DNA from: Halothiobacillus sp.
GTDB lineage: Bacteria; Pseudomonadota; Gammaproteobacteria; Halothiobacillales; Halothiobacillaceae
Reading direction: 5' to 3'
Assembly (NCBI GenBank): GCA_023255735.1
Contig: JAGDVP010000012.1
Span: 41,477 to 105,476 of the forward strand
Length of the DNA stretch: 64,000 nt
Of this stretch, positions 56,162-64,000 are shown piece by piece. The notes under the pieces are model-generated. The model was not told the origin of the DNA. It searched no databases and saw only the letters and a program-made list of their open reading frames with translations. The translations under genes and the position numbers were made by a program. Each line of letters begins with the position of its first letter. Position 1 is the first letter of the stretch.

Positions 56162-56875
56162 TTATTGGGTCAGGTTCGCGTAGTAATTAGCCAGCTCAAT
56201 GATTTCTTGATCTGATAGTGAGTGCGCTACAAGCCGCATGCGCGAATACACATCATCACTGCGTTTGCCTGCTTTGTAATCTTGCATAGTGCGGATGAAA
56301 TACTCCGGCGTTTGCCCCGCCATAGCCGGAATGTCAACCACATCCCCCTCACCTTTGTAGCCATGACACGACATGCACGGCGCCAGCAACCGATTACCAT
56401 CCCCTTTCATAACCAGAAGCTCAGCCTTATCTGCCAAAGCTTTGTCGATTGGGGTGCCCTCAGGCACAGGAGGCAGTTTAAAGCTGGCATAAAAAGCCGC
56501 GATATCGGCCATATCCTGATCGCTCATGGGTTTAGCGAGCGCAGTCATCAAGGGATATGTGTTTCGGCTGCCGTTTTTATAATCTTGCAACATTTTGTAC
56601 GTGTATTCCGCCCGCTGCCCCGCCAAGCTTGGCCAGTTGTTGCTTTGCGCAATTCCCGCATGACCATGGCATGAGGCACACATTTGCTCATTGGCAAGCT
56701 GCCCGCCTTTTTGGACATTGCCACTACGCACCAGCGCCATGGTTTCGGGTGTCCAAGCGACTTCGGTTGAGGGCTTATCTGCCTTTGCAATGCTTTTGCC
56801 CTGTTCATTGGCAAAACTGCTTGTGCTCATCGCAAAGAGTGCGGCAACACTGGCTAATGTGATTAAACGATTCAT
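56162..56875 (-). CDS. Cytochrome c4-type dihaem cytochrome
   Basis: 237 residues, Sec signal (about 1-22, SFA cleavage). Haem sites CASCH at about 66-70 and CMSCH at about 166-170, each in a class I cytochrome domain. Cytochrome c4 is a known electron donor to terminal oxidases in Gammaproteobacteria, and here it follows oxidase subunit I by 28 bases, so it is the likely donor to the ba3 oxidase. ATG 56875 is preferred over 56890 because GGAG lies 9 bases before it. Similar in layout to the cytochrome at 47013, suggesting duplication. Confidence 0.92.
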   Translation of the reverse strand: MNRLITLASVAALFAMSTSSFANEQGKSIAKADKPSTEVAWTPETMALVRSGNVQKGGQLANEQMCASCHGHAGIAQSNNWPSLAGQRAEYTYKMLQDYKNGSRNTYPLMTALAKPMSDQDMADIAAFYASFKLPPVPEGTPIDKALADKAELLVMKGDGNRLLAPCMSCHGYKGEGDVVDIPAMAGQTPEYFIRTMQDYKAGKRSDDVYSRMRLVAHSLSDQEIIELANYYANLTQ

Positions 56876-56903
56876 AGATAAATTCTCCATAGGTCAATCC
56901 CCC

Positions 56904-58586
56904 TTAAATGCCGTAAGGAATCGCACCATGAGTGCCGATAAAGAAGAATTGCAGCAACGGATAGCCATAGCTAATCAGCATGTAAGCAACCATCGCCCAG
57001 TTCCAAAACGTTAAGCTGTTCAGGATGTTCGGCACTTTGAGGGGTGGGTGAATCGCCTCCGCATAGCTCACCGTCAAATCTCTCTCGGCAGTTTTGTTAA
57101 AATGCGTGCGAATCAGGTTGTAGATGAACAAGAGCCCTGAAACCACCAGAATCGCACCGCCCACTACCATCATGAGCTCGTAGATGCCCCACTGTGCCAC
57201 CACGCCGACGTGCTCGTAGGGCGTGCTGGAAACCCGACGGGGGTACCACAGCAAGCCGATATAGTGCCAAGGTAAGGTCAGCACCAACATGCCGATAAAC
57301 CACAACCAAAGTTGCCATACCGCCATCGCTTTAGAGAACAGCTGGCGCCCGGTGATTTTTGGCCACACCCAGTAAGCTACGGCCAAATACATAATGACGG
57401 TGGTGCCGCCAAAAATGAGATGGAAATGCCCGGTTACCCATTGGGTATTGTGAATCATGGCGTTCAAAGAATAAGAGGCGTTAATCAAGCCGCCAAAGCC
57501 ACCGAAGGTGAGCATAAACATGGCGAGCATACCCGCCACGACCATAGGCTCTTTCCAGTCAACGCTCATCATCCAGCCAAACACACCTTTACCGCCGCGC
57601 AGACGGCTGGCGATTTCAAGTGAAGCTAAGACGGTAAAACCGGTCAGGAAGGTGGGCACGGCTACCATGAATGTGCCGAGCATATGCAAGAGTTTCCAGC
57701 CAGCTGCCTGCTGAGGATCCATGTACAAATGATGAAAACCAATCGGCACAGAGAAAATAAACAACATCACAAAGGCAATACGGGCGAACTCATCGGAGAA
57801 GAGCTTGCCGCCTGCTAATTTGGGCACCAAGGTATACATAGCAATGTAGGCAGGAATCAGCCAAACGTACACAATCGCATGCAAAGTCCAAGAGAACAGC
57901 GTGCGCGCCATGCCCGGGTCTAGGGTTTCTTTCAGACCCAAAGACACCGGAACTAATTGAAATAGCGCTTCAATGGCAACGCCAGCCGAAGTCCACAGCC
58001 AGAGCAGAGCATTGATCGTGGTACCAAACATCACCAAAGGCACGGGTTTGCCCGGGTTTTGTTTTTTCCATTGCGTCATGCCGGCGATCATGTCGATACA
58101 CCAAAACCATGAGCCGACAACCAGCAAAACAGCGCCAATGTAAAACAAGGGGTTAGCCATCTCGGGTGGATAAAACGTGTACATCACCGAGGCTTTGCCC
58201 GTGAGCAGCATTAAAGCTGCCAACGCGGTGCCAAAAACGGCCAAATAAAACCCGACCCAGCTAAACAAGGGGCTCCATGTTTTTATTTTGAGTGAGTGCG
58301 CCATCGAATGATAGCCATAACCCATCATAAAAAAGGTGGTTAAAACATAGGCCATTAACACGCCATGGGTGGATGTTGAGGCAAAGTACACATGCGATGA
58401 TTCAAGCCAAGGAAAATAACCAGAACGCTCGGCAACTTGATATAAGCCCATCGGCAAACCCAACAGCAGCGCCATAAAAGCAACCCATAAGTTGGACATG
58501 CCTAAGCGGTTGCCTAGGCTGATTGCACTGGCGGTTGTGCTTTGGGTTCGGCTTAAGCGGCCGGCCTCTTCAGCGGTAATACTCAT
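56904..58586 (-). CDS. cbaA: ba3-type (B-family) cytochrome c oxidase subunit I
   Basis: 560 residues, about 13 membrane helices. The haem and copper ligands match Thermus ba3 nearly position for position: His74 (haem b), His236 and Tyr240 in LHAIVY (CuB and cross-linked Tyr), His285-His286 (CuB), His387 (haem a3) and His389 (haem b) in VTGHFHLIFGG. KLAGGKLFSDEFARIAF also matches the B family. The usual GHP before the CuB His is LHA here. It reduces oxygen to water, and B-family oxidases have high oxygen affinity. It follows subunit II by 12 bases. Confidence 0.93.
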   Translation of the reverse strand: MSITAEEAGRLSRTQSTTASAISLGNRLGMSNLWVAFMALLLGLPMGLYQVAERSGYFPWLESSHVYFASTSTHGVLMAYVLTTFFMMGYGYHSMAHSLKIKTWSPLFSWVGFYLAVFGTALAALMLLTGKASVMYTFYPPEMANPLFYIGAVLLVVGSWFWCIDMIAGMTQWKKQNPGKPVPLVMFGTTINALLWLWTSAGVAIEALFQLVPVSLGLKETLDPGMARTLFSWTLHAIVYVWLIPAYIAMYTLVPKLAGGKLFSDEFARIAFVMLFIFSVPIGFHHLYMDPQQAAGWKLLHMLGTFMVAVPTFLTGFTVLASLEIASRLRGGKGVFGWMMSVDWKEPMVVAGMLAMFMLTFGGFGGLINASYSLNAMIHNTQWVTGHFHLIFGGTTVIMYLAVAYWVWPKITGRQLFSKAMAVWQLWLWFIGMLVLTLPWHYIGLLWYPRRVSSTPYEHVGVVAQWGIYELMMVVGGAILVVSGLLFIYNLIRTHFNKTAERDLTVSYAEAIHPPLKVPNILNSLTFWNWAMVAYMLISYGYPLLQFFFIGTHGAIPYGI

Positions 58587-58598
58587 AATCGTGGCTCC

Positions 58599-59084
58599 TT
58601 AATTATTCTTGGGTACGACACGAACCCGCGCGTACATGTAGTCATGCCCGATGCCGCAATATTCATTGCAAATCATGGGGAACTCGCCCAGTTTGGTGAA
58701 CGTGGTGTTTCCCTCGGAGATGTAACCCGGCACCACCATTAAGTTCAAATTCGAGTAGGGCACCAGCAAGCCATGCAATACATCAAGGCTTGCGATGCGC
58801 AACCGAACGGGCGTATCAATGGGGACTACAATTTCTTGCGGATAAAAACCGTAACGCGCTGCCACCATCGTGACATCAAGACTGCCATCGGCATTTTTGT
58901 GGACGCCTAACTTGTCTTCGGCAAACTCTTTAGAAAGATGAAGCTTGGCTGAATCAATGGTTTGCACATTTGAGGGCGGATGAATGTTTTTAGCGGCTGC
59001 ATAATAAACTTGTACTGCGATGGTGAACGCGACAATGCCGCCCACAACATAAAGCCATCTTTTTTCTAATGGATCAACATGCAT
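58599..59084 (-). CDS. cbaB: ba3-type cytochrome c oxidase subunit II (CuA)
   Basis: 161 residues, one N-terminal membrane helix (about 12-30) and a periplasmic cupredoxin domain. The complete CuA ligand set is visible: His104, Cys139, Glu141, Cys143, His147 and Met150 in CNEYCGIGHDYM. The short length with a single helix is normal for ba3 subunit II. It accepts electrons from cytochrome c. RBS GAGGG lies 7 bases upstream of the ATG, 10 bases after the small subunit's stop. Confidence 0.94.
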   Translation of the reverse strand: MHVDPLEKRWLYVVGGIVAFTIAVQVYYAAAKNIHPPSNVQTIDSAKLHLSKEFAEDKLGVHKNADGSLDVTMVAARYGFYPQEIVVPIDTPVRLRIASLDVLHGLLVPYSNLNLMVVPGYISEGNTTFTKLGEFPMICNEYCGIGHDYMYARVRVVPKNN

Positions 59085-59094
59085 GACTTGCCCT

Positions 59095-59244
59095 CTAGTT
59101 GATATGACCGAAGCCGATAAAACGCGCCCACATCGCAGTCCAGCCGATAACGACTAAAGCGCCATAAATTAAAAGTATTGTCCAAGTCCCGGTGGGGGCG
59201 GAGTTGTAGATTTTTTTCTCTTCTTCGGGTGATAGCTTTTGCAT
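59095..59244 (-). CDS. 49-residue single-helix protein, probable ba3 oxidase small subunit (CbaD/IIa-like)
   Basis: Reading the minus strand from ATG 59244 gives MQKLSPEEEKK, a Pro/Gly-containing turn, then one hydrophobic helix (WTILLIYGALVVIGWTAMWA, 21-40) and the end RFIGFGHIN. It is first in the operon, 10 bases before subunit II. Thermus ba3 also has a one-helix subunit IIa of about 34 residues, so an accessory helix is expected. Too short for ordinary gene cut-offs. Homology to CbaD is by topology and position, not sequence. Confidence 0.75.
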   Translation of the reverse strand: MQKLSPEEEKKIYNSAPTGTWTILLIYGALVVIGWTAMWARFIGFGHIN

Positions 59245-59308
59245 AAGGCGCTGTCCTCTATATTGTTAGCATTAATAATTATTAATGGCATTTCTTTCAG
59301 CCGGCAGA

Positions 59309-59326
59309 CTGTGTGAAATAACACAG
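59309..59326. promoter_or_regulatory. Crp/Fnr-type palindrome between the ba3 operon and ctaB
   Basis: CTGTGT, GAAATA, ACACAG is a perfect 6+6 palindrome. On the plus strand CATAAT at 59346-59351 is a five-sixths -10, giving a start near 59358 and placing the palindrome centre at about -41, the class II activator position; no -35 is seen (ACAGAA), as expected for an activated promoter. In the other direction it could also serve the ba3 operon. Confidence 0.65.
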
Positions 59327-59417
59327 AATGAGCTTATATTATCACCATAATTGTTTTATGATACCCTCATACAAAAAATATTTGCTCCGCTAACTGCCTC
59401 GATGGAGTGCCTGATTC

Positions 59418-60338
59418 ATGTCGCAAAAAATTTCATCTATACCTTCGATAGAAGTGCCTTCATTTCCATCTAAGTTGTTAGCCTTGTTGGAAATTACTAA
59501 GCCTAGAGTGGTGCTCATGCTGGTGTTTACCGCATGGGTAGGCATGGTTTTGGTGCCATCGGCATCGTTTCATTGGCTCGTGATGATTTATGCCTTGATT
59601 GGTATCGGTTTAGCATCAGCCAGTGGCGCTGCGTTAAATCACCTAATGGATGAGCGTATTGATGCACAAATGGCGCGAACCGGTAAACGTCCGCTACCGA
59701 GCGGCCGATTAAGTACGCATGAAGTGCTGTTAACCGCTATTTTATGGGGCGTGGCGGGTATCGGATTATTAGCATGGCAAGTTAATTTTCTGACAGCGGT
59801 TCTAACGGGTTTTGCTTTAATTGGTTATGCACTGATTTACACCGTATGGCTCAAGCACAGCACACCGATGAATATCGTTTGGGGCGGTGCTGCCGGTGCC
59901 GCGCCGCCGTTGTTAGGCTGGGTTGCTATGACGGGGCAGTTATCTTGGGAAGCCTTGATTCTTTTTTTGATTATTTTTATTTGGACGCCACCGCATTTTT
60001 GGCCATTAGCGGTTCATCGGGTTGAGGATTATCGTCGGGTCGGCGTGCCGATGCTGCCGGTCATTCGGGGTGTGCAGCACACAAAATTTCAAATTGTGTT
60101 GTATTCATGGGTGCTGCTGGCCGTCACCCTGCTGCCTGCCAGCATCGGTATGATGGGGAGTTTTTATTTTATAGCCGCTTTGCTGCTGGGTGGCGTTTTT
60201 GTGGTGATGGCTTGGCGGTTTTATCGTGCGGCTGATGACCGTTTAGCCATGCCTTTGTTTGGTTATTCTATTACCTATCTGATGCTGTTATTTGCGGCGA
60301 TGTTAATTGACCGGTTATTGTTGCCCCTGCTGCGATAA
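59418..60338 (+). CDS. ctaB: Protohaem IX farnesyltransferase (haem O synthase)
   Basis: 306 residues, UbiA-type prenyltransferase with about nine helices. NHLMDERIDAQMARTGKRPL (about 74-93) is the first Asp-rich, Mg-pyrophosphate motif, and HFWPLAVHRVEDYRRVGVPML (about 193-213) the second. It adds farnesyl to haem B to form haem O, the precursor of the haem A used by the ba3 oxidase encoded divergently. Also called cyoE. First of a plus-strand operon with ctaA. Confidence 0.95.
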   Translation: MSQKISSIPSIEVPSFPSKLLALLEITKPRVVLMLVFTAWVGMVLVPSASFHWLVMIYALIGIGLASASGAALNHLMDERIDAQMARTGKRPLPSGRLSTHEVLLTAILWGVAGIGLLAWQVNFLTAVLTGFALIGYALIYTVWLKHSTPMNIVWGGAAGAAPPLLGWVAMTGQLSWEALILFLIIFIWTPPHFWPLAVHRVEDYRRVGVPMLPVIRGVQHTKFQIVLYSWVLLAVTLLPASIGMMGSFYFIAALLLGGVFVVMAWRFYRAADDRLAMPLFGYSITYLMLLFAAMLIDRLLLPLLR

Positions 60339-60348
60339 GCCGCGTTAG

Positions 60349-61308
60349 ATGTTGTTACGCAAGTTAACACTGCGCTTATTGCATCGCGCATTGGCGATGG
60401 CTTTGATCGTGCCCTTGTTTTGGTTGGCTGTAACGGGGGCATTGCTTGGGTTTTCGGCTGAAACGGATCGAATTGTTAGCCCGGAGTTGCTTTCAACCCC
60501 GCATGTGCCGGGGCATGAGCGCGATTGGTCCGATCAACTGCCGACAGAGTTCATTCATTTGGATCAATGGACCGGCTTTGCGCCGGCCGCCACGCCCTTT
60601 GACCCCAGCATTTGGCAGGATACGGCGGATACATTGTGGTATGTGAACCCCCAAAGCACCGAGCTGCGCGGGCACCGCGCGGCCACCGCCGGCGTGCAGG
60701 CTTGGCTGTTGCGGCTGCATACGGGCGATTTTTTGGGTGTGCAGTGGGTTTATCGCGCCATTGCTTTAATTACCAGTGCCGGGTTGGGCTTGCTTATCGT
60801 TTCCGGATTACTGGCATTGCGGCAGGGTGGGCGCCAAATGCAATTGCCGCTGCATAATTTGATGGGGGGATTAAGCGCCGCGCCTTTGTTGATTTTGTTG
60901 GCCGCCGTGGCACTGCTGGCGTGGAATGTGCCACGTGAGGCGTTGCAGCCGCGCGGCGCGGCTTGGGTGGTGATGCAAGAAACCAAGCCGTTTGCTGCGG
61001 CCGATCTTGCCGGCTGGCGCGCGTATACTCAGACCCATCTGCCTGATTGTCGGCCAGTATGGATTAATCGACCAGCTCAGCTGCCTTCAGGGTTGCAGGT
61101 GCAATGTGCCGATGGTCGGGCATGGGTTTCTCCCTCGCTCAATCCGGCGTTAGGGGGTTGGGTGCCGATGGGTTTGGCGCATCAAGCACTCGGTTGGCAT
61201 ACCGGGGCTTTTTTAGGCCAAGCTGGACGGGTTTTATGGGTTTTAGCTGCGTTGGCGGTACCTTTATTATGGTGGTCCCGCCGTCGTCGAAATGCGGAAA
61301 TTAAATAA
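60349..61308 (+). CDS. PepSY-like membrane protein
   Basis: 319 residues with four membrane helices: about 14-36, 130-152, 172-192 and 290-308. The layout, with an N-terminal LHRALAMALIVPLFWLAVTGALLGF helix, an outside domain and a C-terminal W(W)SRRRR end, resembles the PepSY_TM family, which is linked to iron-siderophore reduction and haem proteins, but no sharp motif decides. Conserved-looking His are in the helices (His12, His118, His278, His283). It lies between ctaB (10 bases) and ctaA, so a role around haem or oxidase maturation is possible; not shown. Confidence 0.55.
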   Translation: MLLRKLTLRLLHRALAMALIVPLFWLAVTGALLGFSAETDRIVSPELLSTPHVPGHERDWSDQLPTEFIHLDQWTGFAPAATPFDPSIWQDTADTLWYVNPQSTELRGHRAATAGVQAWLLRLHTGDFLGVQWVYRAIALITSAGLGLLIVSGLLALRQGGRQMQLPLHNLMGGLSAAPLLILLAAVALLAWNVPREALQPRGAAWVVMQETKPFAAADLAGWRAYTQTHLPDCRPVWINRPAQLPSGLQVQCADGRAWVSPSLNPALGGWVPMGLAHQALGWHTGAFLGQAGRVLWVLAALAVPLLWWSRRRRNAEIK

Positions 61309-61318
61309 GGTTAGCGAT

Positions 61319-62290
61319 ATGGCAGAGCGTTCACAGGTTTGGTTTCAACGGATGGCGATGATCACGACCATCGCGGTTTATATTTTGATTGTGGTGGGGG
61401 GATCGGTGCGTGCCAGCGGAGCGGGTATGGGTTGTCCGGATTGGCCGAAATGTTTTGGCCAATGGATTCCGCCGACCGATGTCGCGCAACTCCCGGCCGA
61501 TTATCAAACCATTTATAAAGACCGAGGTTATGCGAATGTTATTTTTAACCCGGTTAAAACCTGGACAGAATATTTTAACCGTCTGACCGGCGCTACCATC
61601 GGCATCCTCGTGTTCATTACATTGATTTTGGCCTGGGTGCGGCGTCGTGCTGATTCTGCTGCGTTTAAAGCGAGTTTGGCGGCCTTTTTCTTAGTCGGGT
61701 TTAATGGCTGGTTGGGTTCGGTTGTGGTGTCGAGCAATCTGCATCCGGCGATGATTACAACGCATATGTTTGCTGCTTTGCTGACCATCGCTGTGTTGAT
61801 TTATGCCACAACCCGAAGCTCGAACCTATCGCTTCGCCATAATTTAATCCCGACGCGGGGTTTAAGTTTTGCTTTAGCGATTGCTTTGGTTTTGAGCTTG
61901 GCGCAAATCGCGATGGGCACCCAAGTGCGTGAAGCGGTCGATGTGCTGGCATTAAATCCACAGTTTGCCGATCGGGCGACTTGGTTTGCCGCTTTAGGGC
62001 AAACGGTGTTGACGCACGTTATTTTTGCGGGGGTTGTGGTGCTCTGGAACGCTGGAGTTATTGTTATGTTGTGGCGCTGGGCTTCAGAGCAAACGGTGTT
62101 AAAGCGCCTGGTTGTGGCCTTGGCTGGCGTTTTGGTTGCCCAAGTTGTGATGGGGATGAGTTTTGCGCTGGCAGGCTTTCCTGCAGTGCTCCAACCCCTG
62201 CATTTACTGGGTGCGGGTTTGATTTTTGGCTTGCAAATCGCGTTACTTTTGGCTTTGCGAGATGCCCGCCGCGCACCGGTGATGGTATGA
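61319..62290 (+). CDS. ctaA: Haem A synthase (CtaA/COX15)
   Basis: 323 residues from ATG 61319 (AAGG 8 bases upstream). Eight helices in two four-helix halves. VVGGSVRASGAGMGCPDWPKCFG (near 22-44) is the family signature with a Cys pair; THMFAALLT, LTHVIFAGVVVLW and LQPLHLLGAGLIFG supply His ligand candidates. Oxidises the methyl group of haem O to formyl, making haem A. The stop overlaps the next gene as ATGA. Confidence 0.93.
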   Translation: MAERSQVWFQRMAMITTIAVYILIVVGGSVRASGAGMGCPDWPKCFGQWIPPTDVAQLPADYQTIYKDRGYANVIFNPVKTWTEYFNRLTGATIGILVFITLILAWVRRRADSAAFKASLAAFFLVGFNGWLGSVVVSSNLHPAMITTHMFAALLTIAVLIYATTRSSNLSLRHNLIPTRGLSFALAIALVLSLAQIAMGTQVREAVDVLALNPQFADRATWFAALGQTVLTHVIFAGVVVLWNAGVIVMLWRWASEQTVLKRLVVALAGVLVAQVVMGMSFALAGFPAVLQPLHLLGAGLIFGLQIALLLALRDARRAPVMV

Positions 62291-62802
62291 GGCATTTTTC
62301 AGCGATGATGGGTCGCTTATTTCTGGTTTTTATCGTTGTGGTCTTAACCGGGTGCAGTTCGAAAGATTCAGATTACGGCGTTAATGCCCAATCCCCGGTA
62401 CAAGTTGAACGGGATATTCGAGCTTTGTTTGCCGAGTTGAAAGGCGGGAATATAGAAGCGGCTAAAGCGGCGGGTTTAGTTATGCTGCCCTCACGCTGGC
62501 GCGCGCAAGACAAGCAAAATGATGAGCTGAACGCATTAGTGGCTCAATTAAAAACTGAATCATTAACCCAAATTGGCGCGATACACATAGCTTCACGCTG
62601 GGCTTTGGTCGATTCGATTGCGTTGGATGGCAAGCCATTTCAGGCTGATAAACCTTGGTTTTTCTTCTTCTATGCCGGTCATTGGGCTTGGGTGACCCCC
62701 AGTGCGTTCAAAGATCCTGCTATAAGCGGCATGATGGATGCTCGTTTTGATCGCTTATATCAACAATGGAAAGCCCAGCACGGCATTTTTTCCGATCAAT
62801 AA
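62287..62802 (+). CDS. Small lipoprotein of unknown function
   Basis: 171 residues from ATG 62287 overlapping the ctaA stop; a second ATG at about 62305 is possible. Signal peptide with lipobox LTGC (Cys near 21). The rest is soluble and aromatic-rich near 120-140 (PWFFFFYAGHWAWVTPSAF). I do not recognise a family. Its coupling to ctaA suggests a role in haem or oxidase maturation but nothing shows it. Confidence 0.6.
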   Translation: MRHFSAMMGRLFLVFIVVVLTGCSSKDSDYGVNAQSPVQVERDIRALFAELKGGNIEAAKAAGLVMLPSRWRAQDKQNDELNALVAQLKTESLTQIGAIHIASRWALVDSIALDGKPFQADKPWFFFFYAGHWAWVTPSAFKDPAISGMMDARFDRLYQQWKAQHGIFSDQ

Positions 62803-62922
62803 GGCATCCGGTTAATTAAGGCCATTTTGAGCCGCCGATCTACTTCGGGGAATCGGTGGTCGATACTTTGATGCGGCGGTTAGCTTAACGTGCCGATACG
62901 TGCCGATGTTGTCTGTTGCCCG

Positions 62923-64000
62923 CTAATCTAAGGTGGGTAAATCGCCATCATGTGTGGCGCTGGATTTCATACTGGTATGTGCCGATGCTTGGCTTGCTGA
63001 AGCGCGTAGCTCATCTTTACTGCTGCCAAAATTCATGCGCCATTCAAGATTGGCGCGACTGTCGGCATTTTTAAGCGCTTCTTCGCGCTCAATGCGGCCT
63101 AATTTCCATAAGGCATGAAGCGACATATCAAAGGTTTGTGAGCCATCCATTTCATTTTTCTCCATGGCGTCTTTCATCGCATCAATTTCACCGCGTTTGA
63201 TTAAATCAGCAATGAATGGTGTATTAACCATGATTTCAACGGCGGGCACCCGCATTCCTTGATTCCCAATCACTAATCGCTGGGAAATAATGGCGCGCAA
63301 ATTCAAAGATAAATCCATCAGCAGTTGATCGCGAGATTCAGATGGGAAAAAACGAATCACCCGATCTAGTGCTTGGTGGGCATTGGTAGCGTGTAACGTG
63401 GTTAGACACAAATGCCCGGTGTCGGCATAAGCCAGCGCGTGCTCCATGGTGGCGCGATCGCGCACTTCACCGATCATGATGACATCGGGGGCTTCACGGA
63501 GCGCTTCTTTCAGTGCGGCAGCGTAGCTATGGGTATCCATACCCACTTCACGTTGATTGACAATCGAATTGCGGTGGCGGAAGGCAAACTCCATCGGGTC
63601 TTCGATGGTGAGGATATGCCCGGGTTTGGCTTCGGCGCGGTAATCCACCATGGCGGCTAATGTGGTGGATTTTCCTGACCCGGTGGCGCCGACCACCATG
63701 ATAAGGCCGCGGCGCTCTTCCACTAATTTTTCAATAATATTGGGTAGGTTTAAATCACTGATTCGGGGAATCTCGCTTTTAATAAAGCGAATAACAATGG
63801 CCCACTCTCCGCGCTGCATAAAAATATTAACCCGATACCGCCCCAAAGAAGGGCGGCTTAAGGCTAAGTTGAGCTCAAGTTCTCTATGAAATTTATCGAT
63901 TTGCTCGGGGCTTAAAATGGATTTGCCCAGCGCTTCAACTTGGCCTGGTTTCAGGCGCTCTTTGCCGATAAACCGCAATTCCCCTTGGATTTTAACGGCT
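62923..64000 (-). CDS. pilU: Type IV pilus retraction ATPase PilU, N-terminus beyond the window
   Basis: The frame is open to the right edge; 359 residues are visible. Walker A GATGSGKST is at 63675-63701 and the Asp-box/Walker B stretch (PDVIMIGEVRDR) and His-box (LTTLHATNAHQALDR) follow. EPRRISDL/NLPNIIEKLVEE-type linker between the PAS-like and ATPase domains matches PilU. The acidic tail ending GDLPTLD and the long Ser/Ala stretch before it favour PilU over PilT. PilU works with PilT in pilus retraction at the inner membrane. The true start lies left out of view; a TTG at 63978 is not it. Confidence 0.85.
   Translation of the reverse strand, partial: AVKIQGELRFIGKERLKPGQVEALGKSILSPEQIDKFHRELELNLALSRPSLGRYRVNIFMQRGEWAIVIRFIKSEIPRISDLNLPNIIEKLVEERRGLIMVVGATGSGKSTTLAAMVDYRAEAKPGHILTIEDPMEFAFRHRNSIVNQREVGMDTHSYAAALKEALREAPDVIMIGEVRDRATMEHALAYADTGHLCLTTLHATNAHQALDRVIRFFPSESRDQLLMDLSLNLRAIISQRLVIGNQGMRVPAVEIMVNTPFIADLIKRGEIDAMKDAMEKNEMDGSQTFDMSLHALWKLGRIEREEALKNADSRANLEWRMNFGSSKDELRASASQASAHTSMKSSATHDGDLPTLD

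Overview
The window reads as about 64 kb of chromosome from a motile, Gram-negative gammaproteobacterium that very probably oxidises reduced sulfur and respires oxygen. The evidence is the gene content: a dcw cluster in gammaproteobacterial order preceded by rnpB, a FleQ-type flagellar regulator with a sigma-54 promoter, a PilU-type retraction ATPase, a flavocytochrome c sulfide dehydrogenase pair, several class I c-type cytochromes and a ba3-type (B-family) haem-copper oxidase. A Halothiobacillus-like organism would fit, but that is inference from gene content and impression of base composition. No insertion sequence, prophage, CRISPR array, tRNA or rRNA was seen.

Region 1 (1-8.8 kb): the end of an unrecognised gene, a Maf/DUF115 motility accessory factor on the minus strand, and a complete tightly packed pseudaminic acid operon (pseB-pseC-pseF-pseG-pseH-pseI), with a decayed remnant of a second pseH-like acetyltransferase between pseH and pseI. 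Together these should make CMP-pseudaminic acid and attach it to flagellin. Region 2 (8.8-15.8 kb): mixed housekeeping genes (proS, a DUF4124 protein, a LysR regulator, a DUF302 lipoprotein, a GcvR-like ACT protein, a PrxQ/Bcp peroxiredoxin, a PIN-PhoH protein). Region 3 (16-27.2 kb): flagellar genes, with a minus-strand FliK-like/FlhB-C-terminal-like pair, then fleQ and fliEFGHIJK behind a good sigma-54 promoter. An H-NS-like gene and a TPR gene follow.

Region 4 (29-46.8 kb): rnpB, then a promoter, phased MraZ operator repeats and the whole dcw cluster mraZ-rsmH-ftsL-ftsI-murE-murF-mraY-murD-ftsW-murG-murC-ddlB-ftsQ-ftsA-ftsZ, most genes overlapping by a few bases. It ends at terminators directly after ftsZ; lpxC does not follow.

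Region 5 (47-62.8 kb): a respiratory island. On the minus strand are a dihaem cytochrome c, two polytopic membrane proteins (the larger resembling CydA and carrying a C-terminal c-haem domain), FccB and FccA, a SCO copper chaperone, a CopA/FixI-type copper P-ATPase, a dihaem c4 cytochrome, and ba3 oxidase subunits I, II and a 49-residue single-helix subunit too short for ordinary gene lists. On the plus strand are haem O and haem A synthases (ctaB, ctaA) with a PepSY-like membrane protein and a lipoprotein. A near-identical 18-bp palindrome of Crp/Fnr type (CTGTGT-N6-ACACAS) lies upstream of the CydA-like operon and in the divergent region between the ba3 operon and ctaB. I infer a shared regulator of the two oxidase systems. 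The window closes in pilU, which runs off the right edge.

The most interesting part is the CydA-like/c-haem fusion with its possibly paralogous partner subunit next to sulfide dehydrogenase: it may be an unusual cytochrome-c-coupled branch of the bd superfamily. All family calls are from reading motifs; no search was run.
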